Of a DNA stretch of 64,000 nucleotides, positions 25,670 to 34,619 are shown in pieces. A model generated the notes under the pieces. It was not told the origin of the DNA. It made no database searches and was given only the letters and a program-made list of their open reading frames with translations. Position numbers and translations under genes: made by a program. Source of the DNA: Micavibrio sp. UBA6212 (GTDB lineage: Bacteria > Pseudomonadota > Alphaproteobacteria > Micavibrionales > Micavibrionaceae); contig DISK01000018.1 in the NCBI GenBank assembly GCA_002421905.1, positions 5,972-69,971 on the forward strand, read 5' to 3'. The stretch's first letter is position 1. Each line of letters starts with the position of its first letter.

Positions 25670-26093
25670 AATTTCATCACTCGCAGTTGTATGCGCTTTG
25701 TCATCCTTGATTTTATCAGGATGTGGGCAGGAAAAAATAAATAACGAGCGGTTGGCCAAGGGATGCGCTGCGGCTGTCGAGACTATTCTGGCCAAGGATA
25801 TATATGATCGCCGGTTTGATCGCGTGGTGAATAAGAAATTTTCAATGTCTGACGGGTTCAAGCTGGTCACTCTTGATGTCGTGACCAAGACCAAAGAGTA
25901 TGAGGAAGACGCGCACGAGACATTTAACTGCAAATTTGAAGAGGGCAGTTCATTCGGTGGATTTGCATGGTATGCCAATCTGGTTCAGTTAACTGTCGAT
26001 GAGGATGTTTATGGGACAAGGGGCGGAGAAATTTCAGGTAGTTTGAATGACCAGATGGCTTTATCCGATGCTGTCGAAAAGGCTATGAAATAA
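25659..26093 (+). CDS. Small lipoprotein of unknown function inside the ilv operon
   Basis: The 144-residue product starts with a lipoprotein signal peptide: hydrophobic core and lipobox LILSGC, with Cys22 as the lipidated residue. The remaining part is polar and has no motif I recognise; two more Cys (in KGCAAAV and FNCKFEE) could form a disulfide. The start is the ATG after GAAGGAG, inside the end of ilvN (11-base overlap), so it is translated with ilvN. Its place between ilvN and ilvC is unusual. It resembles in size and style the lipoprotein at 48.5 kb. Confidence 0.8.
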   Translation: MANKISSLAVVCALSSLILSGCGQEKINNERLAKGCAAAVETILAKDIYDRRFDRVVNKKFSMSDGFKLVTLDVVTKTKEYEEDAHETFNCKFEEGSSFGGFAWYANLVQLTVDEDVYGTRGGEISGSLNDQMALSDAVEKAMK

Positions 26094-26122
26094 ATACGGT
26101 TTTTAGAGAAGGAGTGTAAAAA

Positions 26123-27142
26123 ATGAAAGTCTATTACGATGCGGATTGCAATTTCGATGTTTTGAAAGACAAGAAAATTGTGATTGTCGGGTACGGGTCA
26201 CAAGGCCATGCCCATGCTGCCAATTTGCGCGATTCAGGAGCCAAAGAAGTTCGGATTGCGTTGAGAGCGGACAGTGCGACCAATAAAAAAGCACAAGACG
26301 CAGGGTTCGAGACCATGACGCCGGATGAGGCTGCCAAGTGGGGCGATGTCTTGATGATGGCGTGCCCCGATGAATTGCAGCGCGAGATTTATTACACATG
26401 GATTCATGCCAATATGAAGGCTGGTGCTGCGATTGCATTTGCACATGGTTTGAACATCCATTTCAATCTGATTGAACCCCGCAAGGATGTCGATGTGTTT
26501 ATGGTGGCACCAAAAGGGCCTGGCCATACGGTGCGCGGCGAGTATCAAAAAGGCGGTGGGGTTCCTTGTCTGTTTGCAGTTCATCAGGATGCAACCGGCA
26601 AGACGCGTGATCTGGCACTTGCCTATGCGTCGGGTGTGGGCGGAGGACGTTCAGGGATTATCGAGACATCGTTCCGTGAAGAATGCGAAACCGATTTATT
26701 CGGAGAACAAGCCGTGTTGTGCGGTGGTGTTTGCGCGTTGATCAAGTCTGGGTTCGAGACTTTGACCGAAGCCGGATATGCTCCGGAGATGGCGTATTTC
26801 GAATGTCTGCATGAAATGAAACTGATCGTTGATCTGATGTATGAAGGCGGGATGGCCAATATGCGCTATTCAATCTCCAATACGGCGGAATATGGCGATT
26901 ACACATCTGGCCCACGTGTGGTAACCGATGAGACCAAGGCCGAGATGAAACGCATTCTGGATGATATCCAATCAGGTCGTTTTACCAGAGACTGGATGCT
27001 GGAATGTCAGGCCGGACAGCCAAGTTTCAAGGCAACCCGCCGTCGTGAAGCCGAACATCCGATCGAAGAGGTTGGAGCAAAACTTCGCGCGATGATGCCA
27101 TGGATTGCCAAAAACAAGTTGGTTGATAAAGCAAAGAATTAG
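26123..27142 (+). CDS. ilvC: Ketol-acid reductoisomerase, class I
   Basis: IlvC converts acetolactate to dihydroxyisovalerate (and the isoleucine counterpart) using NADPH and Mg2+. The 339-residue length is that of the short class I enzymes. The NADPH-binding motif is VGYGSQGHAHAANLRDSG. Metal-binding acidic residues are in DLFGEQAVLCGG and in the later ECLHEMKLIVDLMYEGG region. It comes 29 bases after the lipoprotein gene with AGAAGGAG before the ATG. ilvB, ilvN and ilvC are thus in one operon under one attenuator. Confidence 0.97.
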   Translation: MKVYYDADCNFDVLKDKKIVIVGYGSQGHAHAANLRDSGAKEVRIALRADSATNKKAQDAGFETMTPDEAAKWGDVLMMACPDELQREIYYTWIHANMKAGAAIAFAHGLNIHFNLIEPRKDVDVFMVAPKGPGHTVRGEYQKGGGVPCLFAVHQDATGKTRDLALAYASGVGGGRSGIIETSFREECETDLFGEQAVLCGGVCALIKSGFETLTEAGYAPEMAYFECLHEMKLIVDLMYEGGMANMRYSISNTAEYGDYTSGPRVVTDETKAEMKRILDDIQSGRFTRDWMLECQAGQPSFKATRRREAEHPIEEVGAKLRAMMPWIAKNKLVDKAKN

Positions 27143-27154
27143 GCAGATTCCAGA

Positions 27155-27375
27155 AGAATCCAGTTTTACTTTTCTGGATTGCTTCGCTTTCACTCACAAT
27201 GACGGGAGCACCTCCATACTTTAAGCACCCCCACCCTGACCCTCCCCCCTAAAGGGGGAGGGGAAAGAAGAGATTGGCCCCCTCAAGGGGGAGGGGACAA
27301 ATGAGGAAATAAATAAGGGAATAAGAAAGTCCTCATCCTTGAGGGGAGAGGATTTAGGTGAGGGTGATTTGCATC
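27155..27375. repeat. Intergenic repeat cluster (families C, A, B) after ilvC
   Basis: The 267-base gap between the convergent ilvC and chemoreceptor genes holds family C (CTGGATTGCTTCGCTTTCAC, 27175-27206), family A (CACCCCCAC and two AGGGGGAGGGG units, 27207-27299) and family B (TTGAGGGGAGAGGATTTAGG core, 27331-27371). These are the same three families as in the 3.9-4.3 kb cluster, in a different order. Confidence 0.75.
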
Positions 27376-27409
27376 ACATTTATAAATGCAACGGGTCTGA
27401 TGACACTGA

Positions 27410-29104
27410 TTAGCGTCTGAGCGTATTCAGAAGGTCGTTGACGGTTTTTTCCAAAGTGACGGTCATATCGCCAATCATTTGTGATGCTTCCTGAACCTCT
27501 GCGGCTGCGGCCCCTGTTGTTTCCGCATTGCGCTGGACGTCCTGAATATTTCTCGAGACTTCCAACGTGCCTTGTGAGGCTTCGGAAACATTGCGGCCAA
27601 TTTCGGCAGTCGCTGCGTTTTGTTCTTCAACAGCGCTGGCAACAGTCGAGGTGGCGTGATCGATTTCCTGCACATCACGAATGATCCGCTTCATGGCTTC
27701 TGCAGAATTGCGGATCGCTTCTTGAATGCGGGCAACGCGTGTGTCGATCTCTCCGGTTTTGCTGGCTGTTTCAGTGGCCAGTTTTTTAACTTCGTCCGCC
27801 ACAACAGCAAACCCTTTTCCGGCTTCGCCAGCGCGAGCTGCTTCGATGGTCGCGTTGAGCGCCAGAAGATTGGTTTGTTCGGCAATCGCTTTGATCGCGC
27901 CCACAACTTCACCAATTGAATCTGCCAGAATATTAAGTTCATTGACCTTTTCATTGGTGTTGGCGGCTTCGTTTGAAGCGCGACTTGATTTTTCGGCAAC
28001 ATTGGAGATTTGTCGTGCAATTTCGGAACTGGAGGCTGAGAGTTCTTCGGTTGCGGCAGCAACTGTCTGAACATTGCTGTCGGCTTCGGTCGCAGCGGCA
28101 GCCACAATTTGACTGGTTCTGACGTTGTTCTCGGAGTCTCTTGACATGATGGTTGCTTTTTCATTCATGGTCAGAGAAGATTTGGACAGATCGGAGATGA
28201 CACCGGACATATGCTGTTCGAAATCATTAGCCATTTTGTTCATTAGATCACGTTTTTCTTTTTCTGCACGGATTTCCATTTCCTCCTGTTCTCTTTCGAG
28301 GAGGGTTTTTTCAATGGCATTTTCTTTGAAGACCTTGAAGGCCTGAGCGATAAAGCCCACTTCATCGAGGCGTTCACAGTAAGGGACATCGACTTCCAGA
28401 TTTCCTCCAGCCAAGTCATTCATGTTATTCGAGAGGTGTAGGAGAGGTCTGGATAAAAATCTAACAGTTGCGTAGGTGCCAACGATCAGGACAACGCCAA
28501 AGATGGCAACAAAGCCAAGTTCAATATAGAAGTTTATGAGAGCCAGTTTCTGGAGGTCATCAATGTAAACCCCTGTCCCAATAACCCAGCCCCAATCCTG
28601 CATGATTTTCACATAGGAGGATTTCGGATATAATTCTTCTTTGGGTTGGCCGGGTTTCGACCAGTCATAGTAATACTCCCCACCGTCTTTATTACTTTCG
28701 GAAATCTTGGCAAAAGTAACAAATAATTCGTGCGCTTTGGGGTTGGTCTTGCTTAAGTCCTGAGTTTCCAATGCAGGCGTTGTGGGGTGAGTTATAACTT
28801 GGCCCTTGCGATCGCTGATCCAGAAATATTGGCCATCTTCATAGCGGGCGTAGCGGACGAATTTTTTAGCCAAATCCTGAGCTTCTTTTTCTGTCAACAC
28901 GCCTGTTTTGACATCTGATTGAAGGCCGTCCATCACACTGATAGCAGCCTCAACAAGAGCTCTGTTTTTCTTCATTGTATTGTCAACTGTGAGCAAATAT
29001 CCCAGATAGGAGTTGAAGGCACCCCAGCTGATGGCACACATCATCATGGTGATGCTGATCAGCATGATTTTTCTAAGCAAACTCAGATTGACGAACCACC
29101 GCAT
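27410..29104 (-). CDS. Methyl-accepting chemotaxis protein with a Cache sensor
   Basis: This 564-residue inner-membrane chemoreceptor has a first membrane helix at about 11-38, a periplasmic single-Cache domain (about 40-188, with GQYFWISDRKGQVITHPT and GGEYYYDWSKPG), a second helix (190-213), a HAMP linker (214-265) and a cytoplasmic signalling domain. The hairpin tip EQTNLLALNATIEAARAGE binds CheA and CheW. Such Cache domains usually bind small organic acids, but the ligand cannot be told. A terminator separates it from the gene upstream. The chemotaxis pathway genes themselves are outside the window. Confidence 0.94.
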   Translation of the reverse strand: MRWFVNLSLLRKIMLISITMMMCAISWGAFNSYLGYLLTVDNTMKKNRALVEAAISVMDGLQSDVKTGVLTEKEAQDLAKKFVRYARYEDGQYFWISDRKGQVITHPTTPALETQDLSKTNPKAHELFVTFAKISESNKDGGEYYYDWSKPGQPKEELYPKSSYVKIMQDWGWVIGTGVYIDDLQKLALINFYIELGFVAIFGVVLIVGTYATVRFLSRPLLHLSNNMNDLAGGNLEVDVPYCERLDEVGFIAQAFKVFKENAIEKTLLEREQEEMEIRAEKEKRDLMNKMANDFEQHMSGVISDLSKSSLTMNEKATIMSRDSENNVRTSQIVAAAATEADSNVQTVAAATEELSASSSEIARQISNVAEKSSRASNEAANTNEKVNELNILADSIGEVVGAIKAIAEQTNLLALNATIEAARAGEAGKGFAVVADEVKKLATETASKTGEIDTRVARIQEAIRNSAEAMKRIIRDVQEIDHATSTVASAVEEQNAATAEIGRNVSEASQGTLEVSRNIQDVQRNAETTGAAAAEVQEASQMIGDMTVTLEKTVNDLLNTLRR

Positions 29105-29196
29105 CTATAAAATCTCCCCATGATTGAAAACGCAGAAATATTTTGACAGCTTTATATCACGAGCGTCAACAGGAACCATCATGTACTCATTGCGAC

Positions 29197-29230
29197 AAAA
29201 TGGTGAAAGATTATTTCTCTCACCATTTTT
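29197..29230 (-). terminator. Intrinsic terminator after the gene at 29243
   Basis: AAATGGTGA and TCACCATTT form a perfect 9-bp stem with a 13-base loop, with A- and T-rich runs on both sides, so it can work in both directions. It separates the minus-strand gene at 29243-29719 from the chemoreceptor. Confidence 0.7.
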
Positions 29231-29242
29231 GTTAAATTTGCA

Positions 29243-29719
29243 TTATTGCAAAATCAGGCCGTCAGATCCGAAATAGCCTATAACCTTGTCTGTCTGCGGG
29301 TCTTTCAAATAAAACATGCGCGGGCTTTTTTCTGTAATCTGGTAAACATAATTTACCGTTTGCATCACGCGGCTTTTGTCGCGTCCAGAGAGGTGATAAA
29401 AATTAATCCCCACATCCAGATACGGTGTATCATCTTCAAAATATTGGCGATTGATAATTTGTGCGGTGTACCAGCGGTTCACCAGATCCACGCCGGTTCC
29501 ACCATTCATGGTGATCCAGTCTGCAGGTTGCCAGTTCTGGCCGTCCCACTGGGTGTTGTGAGGTTCTGTTCCATTGTCATAGTATGGGATGAAATCCTGC
29601 TCGGCCCAATGGCTTTCCCACCACCAAAGTGAAAGGAATTTGGGCCCCGCCTGTGCGGAACCTACTCCGAAAAAGGAGATACTCAGGACAAAAAAGGCAG
29701 CTAAGTAGAATCTGGTCAT
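29243..29719 (-). CDS. Exported protein of unknown function, Trp-rich
   Basis: The 158-residue protein has a clear signal peptide (cut near AQAG, residue 24). The mature part is rich in aromatic residues (LSLWWWESHWAEQD; WDGQNWQPADW) and looks mainly beta-stranded; there are no cysteines. The C-terminus contains YFGSDGLILQ. I do not recognise a family. It is divergent from the flagellar-rod-like gene 51 bases away and ends in a terminator. A periplasmic location is the only thing that can be said with some confidence. Confidence 0.7.
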   Translation of the reverse strand: MTRFYLAAFFVLSISFFGVGSAQAGPKFLSLWWWESHWAEQDFIPYYDNGTEPHNTQWDGQNWQPADWITMNGGTGVDLVNRWYTAQIINRQYFEDDTPYLDVGINFYHLSGRDKSRVMQTVNYVYQITEKSPRMFYLKDPQTDKVIGYFGSDGLILQ

Positions 29720-29770
29720 GGTGAAAACATCCTAATCAATATTTAATCTATCCTATGATATATTAATAAA

Positions 29771-30187
29771 ATGATAAACCCGATTTCTATTGCTGTCAGC
29801 GGATTGTTTTCGGCGTCGAAAAAAGCCGAAGTCGCGGCCAATAACATCGTCAATGCCGATGTTGTCGGGTCTGTTGACCCCAATAATCCCCATCAGGCTT
29901 ATTCGCCAAAAGTGGCGGTGGACACCAGCCTGTCTTCCGGAGGGCACGGCGCAGGGGTGAATACAGTTGTTTTGAACAGAACGCCTTCTTTTGTGCCAAG
30001 TTTTTCTCCGGATTCCCTGTTTGCAAATAGCGAGGGGATGGTTAATGCGCCCAACGTCAATCTGGATGAGGAAGTGGTTAATCTCAAAGTCGCAGAAAAT
30101 GCTTATAAATCCAGTGCCGAAGTGATCCGCACAGCCCGCGAAATGCAATCCACTTTGCTGGATGCCCTTAATAACAAGACGTCGTAA
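29771..30187 (+). CDS. FlgC-like flagellar basal-body rod protein (orphan)
   Basis: The 138-residue protein has the rod-protein signature at both ends: an N-terminal helix AVSGLFSASKKAEVAANNIVN (AANNI-N is the shared motif) and a C-terminal helix NVNLDEEVVNLKVAENAYKS. These pair in the assembled rod of FlgB, FlgC, FlgF and FlgG. Its size matches FlgC (about 135). Unlike normal flgC it is not next to flgB or fliE, so it could be a second copy, a displaced gene or a divergent paralogue. Chemoreceptors elsewhere in the window agree with a flagellate cell. Confidence 0.8.
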   Translation: MINPISIAVSGLFSASKKAEVAANNIVNADVVGSVDPNNPHQAYSPKVAVDTSLSSGGHGAGVNTVVLNRTPSFVPSFSPDSLFANSEGMVNAPNVNLDEEVVNLKVAENAYKSSAEVIRTAREMQSTLLDALNNKTS

Positions 30188-30195
30188 TCCCCTTT

Positions 30196-31083
30196 TTAAG
30201 ACGGTATGGTCGAGATCAGCAGTCCCACTGCTCCTGCAACCAGCATGGCGCTGGCAGGAACTGACACATCATCTTTGATCCGGCGCAGCGTATTGAGCGC
30301 AAACAGCCAGACCGGTGTCAGGGCCATTACAAGTCCGGGAAGCGCAGGGTTCGGCGCTTGGGAAATCGAGAAAATCGAACATAAGACCATCCCGCATGTC
30401 CAGAAAGCACACCAGAATCCTCCCCAGAGAAGTTTCTTATCAAAAACGCCAATTTGTCGTCCGCCTATCGGTGTTGGAATGGTGGCAATCCATGACACAA
30501 CGGTACAGGCCGCAAGTTCCATAAAGGCGTAAGTCAGGGCAAGGGCATACAGATTATAGCCTGTCCCTAGAACATATTTGGTCAGGGCATCAAAGACGCC
30601 GAACATGAACCCGATAGGCAGTACAAACAGAAAACTTTCCCAACTGGCGTCATTATCACGCACCCTTTGCAGGGCCACCAGAATGACAGCCGCCGAAAGA
30701 ACAGCCGTAATCACGCGTCCGGGATGGTTCATCAAGTCAGGCCGTTCAGAAGGCTGGATCATCCACCACATCAGATAGGCGCCGATTGCGGCCAGTGGCA
30801 GGATCATACTGGATACACGGCCAGTTTTTCTGGCGGCCAGATAAAAGAACATCACCATGCCAATGGCGGTGACAGCCCCATCAAGTCCGGAAACCACATA
30901 AAACCATTTTGCACTTTCTCCGGAAGGCCATGCCATATAGGGAATGGCAAAGGCCACCAGAATTGTTGCAAAGGTTGACCGCCACGCATTCAGATATTGG
31001 GGGTCGAGCTTGAAGATACGATTGCTTTCGGCGAGGGCTGCTGCACACAGGCTGGCGCACAGCGCCCATAGAAACCAGAACAT
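30196..31083 (-). CDS. DMT-superfamily (EamA-like) membrane transporter
   Basis: The 295-residue protein has about ten hydrophobic segments in two similar halves, the usual drug/metabolite transporter layout. The second half starts near FVLPIGFMFGVFDALTKYVLG. Short loops and few charged residues fit an inner-membrane exporter or importer of small metabolites; the substrate is unknown. It is 42 bases downstream of nhaD on the same strand and could share its transcript. Confidence 0.8.
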   Translation of the reverse strand: MFWFLWALCASLCAAALAESNRIFKLDPQYLNAWRSTFATILVAFAIPYMAWPSGESAKWFYVVSGLDGAVTAIGMVMFFYLAARKTGRVSSMILPLAAIGAYLMWWMIQPSERPDLMNHPGRVITAVLSAAVILVALQRVRDNDASWESFLFVLPIGFMFGVFDALTKYVLGTGYNLYALALTYAFMELAACTVVSWIATIPTPIGGRQIGVFDKKLLWGGFWCAFWTCGMVLCSIFSISQAPNPALPGLVMALTPVWLFALNTLRRIKDDVSVPASAMLVAGAVGLLISTIPS

Positions 31084-31125
31084 CGTATTATATTTCCACT
31101 TCTTCTTTTCTTTATTCTTATAGTT

Positions 31126-32508
31126 CTATCCGTTGAGCAGGTAATGTGTCGTAATTGCCCCGGCATATCCCAGAATCAGGACAGGAGCCCATTTCAAATG
31201 TCCGATAAAGGTATATTGACCATGCGCGGTTCCCATCAGGGCGACGCCTGCCGCCGAGCCGATGGATAACAGGCTGCCGCCCGTTCCCAAAGCCAGTGTC
31301 AATAATTGCCATTCGAATTCCGACATCTCCGGATTCATGCTCAGCACCGCAAACATCAACGGAATATTGTCAATCAGGGCCGAGATTGCTCCGATCATGA
31401 CGTTGGAGATGTTGACCCCCAATGCCCCGTAGAGATTGTTCGAGAGAATGTCGAGATAGCCCAGATAACCAAGCCCCGAGATGCAGAAAATAACCCCGAA
31501 GAAGAATAGCAGGGTATCCCATTCCGTGTCATCCATCAGGCCGAAGACATCGAACATATCTTCACGGCGGATCGAGCGGCGTTGCAGGAAGTACCCGTAA
31601 CTGAGCAGCAGGCCAAGGCCGAGCATCATACCCAGAAAGGAGGGCAGTTCGAGAATTTGTTCGAAGGTGATGGCGCAGACAATGGTCAGCACACCCAAGG
31701 CAATGATGCGTTTGCCGCCTGTTTTGACCGGAATATTCATAACCATTTTTTCCGGCGCGGTTGACGGAATGAAGAAGGTCATAATTGTTGCAGGAATGGC
31801 GAAGCACACAATGGCGGGCACCAGCAACACCATAAATCCGAAAAATTCGACTTTACCAGCCTGCCAGACCATCAGGGTTGTAATATCGCCAAAGGGGCTG
31901 AAAGCGCCACCGGCATTGGCAGCGTTGACAATATTTACCATGAACAGGGTGAGCAGTTTCGGATCATCCTTAATCAGGGCCATAACGATTGCGCCCATGA
32001 CCAGTGCGGTTGTCATATTGTCAGCCAGCGGGGAGAGCAGGAAAGCCATAATGCCGGTTGCCCAGAATAATTTTTTATAATTCCATCCCGATTGCACCAT
32101 GCGCGAGCGCAGGGCGTCGAAAATCTGACGTTCCTGCAGGGCGCTGATATAGGTCATGGCGACCAGCAGGAAGAGCATCAGGCTGGCATATTCGGCGATG
32201 GTTTCATTAACTGCTTCGTGCAGATCTTCGGTATCCATTCCGACATCATGCACCGCGTAAGATACCAGTGCCCAGATCAAGGCGGCGGCGATCATGACCG
32301 GTTTTGACTTCCGGAAGGACGTTTTCTCTTCCATCAGGACGAAGACGTAGGACACCACAAAGATCACAATGGCAAGGTAGGAGGCCGGATGGGATAAAAG
32401 CGGCAGAAAAGGTTCGGTTGTGGGTTCAAAAGTTTCTGCCAATGCCAAGCCAGGAACAAGGAAAAGGCCGATGGCCAGAAGAGCCGCAAAAAAAGATTTG
32501 ATGAACAT
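31126..32508 (-). CDS. nhaD: Na+/H+ antiporter NhaD
   Basis: NhaD antiporters belong to the ion transporter (IT) superfamily and export Na+ or Li+ for H+. The 460-residue protein starts with a hydrophobic, signal-like segment (MFIKSFFAALLAIGLFLVPG, then LALAETF) and has about 12 membrane helices. Family-type motifs are SPLADNMTTALVMGA, NAANAGGAFSPFGDITT and ALIDNIPLMFAV. A TTG 20 codons upstream would lengthen the frame but removes the signal-like start. A TATAAT on the minus strand (32548-32553) may be the -10 element. The cell thus has two kinds of Na+/H+ antiporter, hinting at a saline or variable habitat. Confidence 0.9.
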   Translation of the reverse strand: MFIKSFFAALLAIGLFLVPGLALAETFEPTTEPFLPLLSHPASYLAIVIFVVSYVFVLMEEKTSFRKSKPVMIAAALIWALVSYAVHDVGMDTEDLHEAVNETIAEYASLMLFLLVAMTYISALQERQIFDALRSRMVQSGWNYKKLFWATGIMAFLLSPLADNMTTALVMGAIVMALIKDDPKLLTLFMVNIVNAANAGGAFSPFGDITTLMVWQAGKVEFFGFMVLLVPAIVCFAIPATIMTFFIPSTAPEKMVMNIPVKTGGKRIIALGVLTIVCAITFEQILELPSFLGMMLGLGLLLSYGYFLQRRSIRREDMFDVFGLMDDTEWDTLLFFFGVIFCISGLGYLGYLDILSNNLYGALGVNISNVMIGAISALIDNIPLMFAVLSMNPEMSEFEWQLLTLALGTGGSLLSIGSAAGVALMGTAHGQYTFIGHLKWAPVLILGYAGAITTHYLLNG

Positions 32509-32606
32509 GTTGTTTGACGCCGGGATAGATTTTTGAATTTCCCCGATATTATACGCATTTGAACGCAAAAGAACAGAAGGAGTTCTTGGCCGTTCGAATG
32601 TATCGT

Positions 32607-33785
32607 TTAGGCTGCTTCTGTTCCTTTTGTCTTTTCTTTCGTGCTGGCTGCAAGAACAGGTTGGGGGAGTTTAATTGTGACTTCCTGAATATTTGAAACC
32701 CGCCCGCCGATTTCCCGCAAACCGGAGCTGACAACGGTTGCAGATCTTGCGATCTCGCGGCTGGCATAGGTCTGTTCTTCGATTGCGCTCGAAATCATGA
32801 GCGAAAAGTCATTGATTTTGGAAATGGTCCCCTTCATTTCCTGTACCTGAAGAACAGTATTATTGACTGCATGTTGAATATTTTCCATCAGCGATGTAAT
32901 TTTTTGTGTGGCAGAGGATGTTTCTCCCGCCAGTTTTTTAACCTCGTTGGCCACAACGGCAAAGCCGCGTCCGCTTTCTCCGGCGCGGGCCGCCTCGATC
33001 GTGGCATTGAGAGCCAGCAGATTGGTCTGTTCAGCAATGCCATTAATGATCGAAATAATATCGGCGATTTCGTTGGTGGATAATTCGAGAACAGAGGCGG
33101 ATTTTTCCATATTCTGGGCGTTTTTTTCAGCCGTATCAAGGCTGCTTACCGTTTGTCCGACCTGACGGTTGATTTCATCAATGGTGGTCGAGCTTTCTTC
33201 AGTGGCGGCGGCGATGGACTCAATCCCGTGTGCTGCGGCAGTATGATCTTTTTCACTGTCCTGTTTTTCGTCTCCAATGATGCCGCGAATCACATTTGCC
33301 AATTCCATGATGGCTTTGTTTTTATCTTTGGCGGATTGGGTTGCGTGATTCATGATTTGTGCGGTTTGCAGAAAAGCCCCCTGCATCCCCACATAGTTGA
33401 TGGGACGGAAAAACTGATTCCGGCAAACGCTGTCCATCGAATATTTTGCCTCACGGACGAAGGCATCAATGATATCAGTGTAGTGGTTGAGTGATTGACG
33501 CAGAGCTTCGATTTCGCCTGATTTTTCCAGGGGGACACATAGCCGCTCTTCAAGATTTCCTTTGGTCAGTGCTTCGCAGAACAATTTTATTTTATTCAGA
33601 TTTTTTGCCGCCATCCCGATAAAAAGATAGCTGATGATTAAAGAAAGGCAGGTGACGCTGCCGATGAGGGCCATGAGCAGTCCTGACTGCCCCCCAGTAT
33701 AGTGCAAGACCAGATTGAGCAGAGCGGTTGCCAGCGCGAGAAAAAGAAAAAGTCTGGCTTTAGAGAGAGAGGATAAATTCATCAT
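32607..33785 (-). CDS. Chemotaxis transducer lacking a periplasmic sensor (Aer C-half / CetA-like)
   Basis: This 392-residue protein has a membrane hairpin at residues 10-57 with almost no periplasmic loop, then a HAMP-like region (58-115) and an MCP signalling domain whose tip reads EQTNLLALNATIEAARAGE. No sensor domain is present. The gene overlaps the end of the PAS gene by 26 bases, so the two are co-translated. Together they match E. coli Aer (PAS, membrane hairpin, HAMP, signalling domain) cut between the PAS and the hairpin. Campylobacter CetA/CetB is a known split pair of this kind. Function as an energy-taxis transducer is inferred from this. Confidence 0.9.
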   Translation of the reverse strand: MMNLSSLSKARLFLFLALATALLNLVLHYTGGQSGLLMALIGSVTCLSLIISYLFIGMAAKNLNKIKLFCEALTKGNLEERLCVPLEKSGEIEALRQSLNHYTDIIDAFVREAKYSMDSVCRNQFFRPINYVGMQGAFLQTAQIMNHATQSAKDKNKAIMELANVIRGIIGDEKQDSEKDHTAAAHGIESIAAATEESSTTIDEINRQVGQTVSSLDTAEKNAQNMEKSASVLELSTNEIADIISIINGIAEQTNLLALNATIEAARAGESGRGFAVVANEVKKLAGETSSATQKITSLMENIQHAVNNTVLQVQEMKGTISKINDFSLMISSAIEEQTYASREIARSATVVSSGLREIGGRVSNIQEVTIKLPQPVLAASTKEKTKGTEAA

Positions 33786-34281
33786 AATCCATTCCTTTGC
33801 TCCCCAGTGTTTCGAGGAGATGTTGATACCCCAGCATCATGCCGTCTTTGCGATTGCCGGGACGTTGCTCGATTTCCAGAAGCCGAGAGTAAAGAGGAGA
33901 GATTATCCCGCTTACTATTTTCTGATCCGTAATTCTACGGTTCGAGTGATAGCCTACGATTGTATGATCCTTATCATAAGAGGGGGTGATCTGGGCCAGA
34001 ACCCAGTAATAATCGTTATCTTTGGTTCTGTTGAGCAGATAGCCGAACATTTCACGCCCCGTTTGAACGTAATCCCAAACCAGTTTGAAAACACAGCGGG
34101 GCATAGCAGCGTGCCGGATGATGTTGTGGGGCTGTCCCAGAAGTTCTTTTTCTGTATAGCCGGAAATTTTGCAAAAAGTTGAGTTGGTGTAGGTGATGAG
34201 TCCTTTAGTGTCGGTTTTACTGACAATAATGTCGTCGGGGGAAAAAGTAATTTCTTGTCCGGAGAGATGAAGATGTGACAT
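33760..34281 (-). CDS. PAS-domain redox sensor, Aer N-half / CetB-like
   Basis: The 173-residue protein is a single PAS domain very similar to that of the aerotaxis receptor Aer: ISGYTEKELLGQPHNIIRH and MPRCVFKLVWDYVQTG match Aer's SGYTLQELQGQPHNMVRHPD segment. Arg56-His57 correspond to the Aer Arg57-His58 region involved in FAD binding; the following Pro-Asp is Ala-Ala here. After the PAS comes an Aer-like helical tail (SPLYSRLLEIEQ). There is no membrane helix, so it is cytoplasmic and must act on the transducer encoded by the overlapping next gene. FAD binding is inferred, not shown. Confidence 0.9.
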   Translation of the reverse strand: MSHLHLSGQEITFSPDDIIVSKTDTKGLITYTNSTFCKISGYTEKELLGQPHNIIRHAAMPRCVFKLVWDYVQTGREMFGYLLNRTKDNDYYWVLAQITPSYDKDHTIVGYHSNRRITDQKIVSGIISPLYSRLLEIEQRPGNRKDGMMLGYQHLLETLGSKGMDYDEFILSL

Positions 34282-34619
34282 CGCGTTGATCCCAAATTAG
34301 TCGATTCTTGATAAGAGGCTGCAAATTATCGTTGTTCGTTTTTATTGTACGCAATTTAGAAATTCAAAGCACAGATGTATATAATTTACTCTTGGTTGTG
34401 TCTTCTGCTTTGGTGATCCTAAAGTCTTTCCGCTTTTTTGTTAAGATAAATTATTTTTTATATCTCTCTCAAAGGTTGCCACAGAGTTTTCTGCTCTTTC
34501 TTATCTTCTGAAATATTCGCCAAATGCAAAAATAGTGACATTTTATTGAGATCGGCGTACTCTTCTTGAAAAGCAAGCCGCAGGTGCAGTGCGGAAAATA
34601 GAGAATAGGGAGCAAAGGC
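34282..34619. other. Gene-free region between the PAS gene and the next gene
   Basis: These 338 bases are AT-rich and separate two divergent genes. No frame with a ribosome binding site, no tRNA and none of the repeat families of this window were found. The only clear signal is AGGGAG at about 34606-34611, the ribosome binding site of the gene at 34620. Confidence 0.5.
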
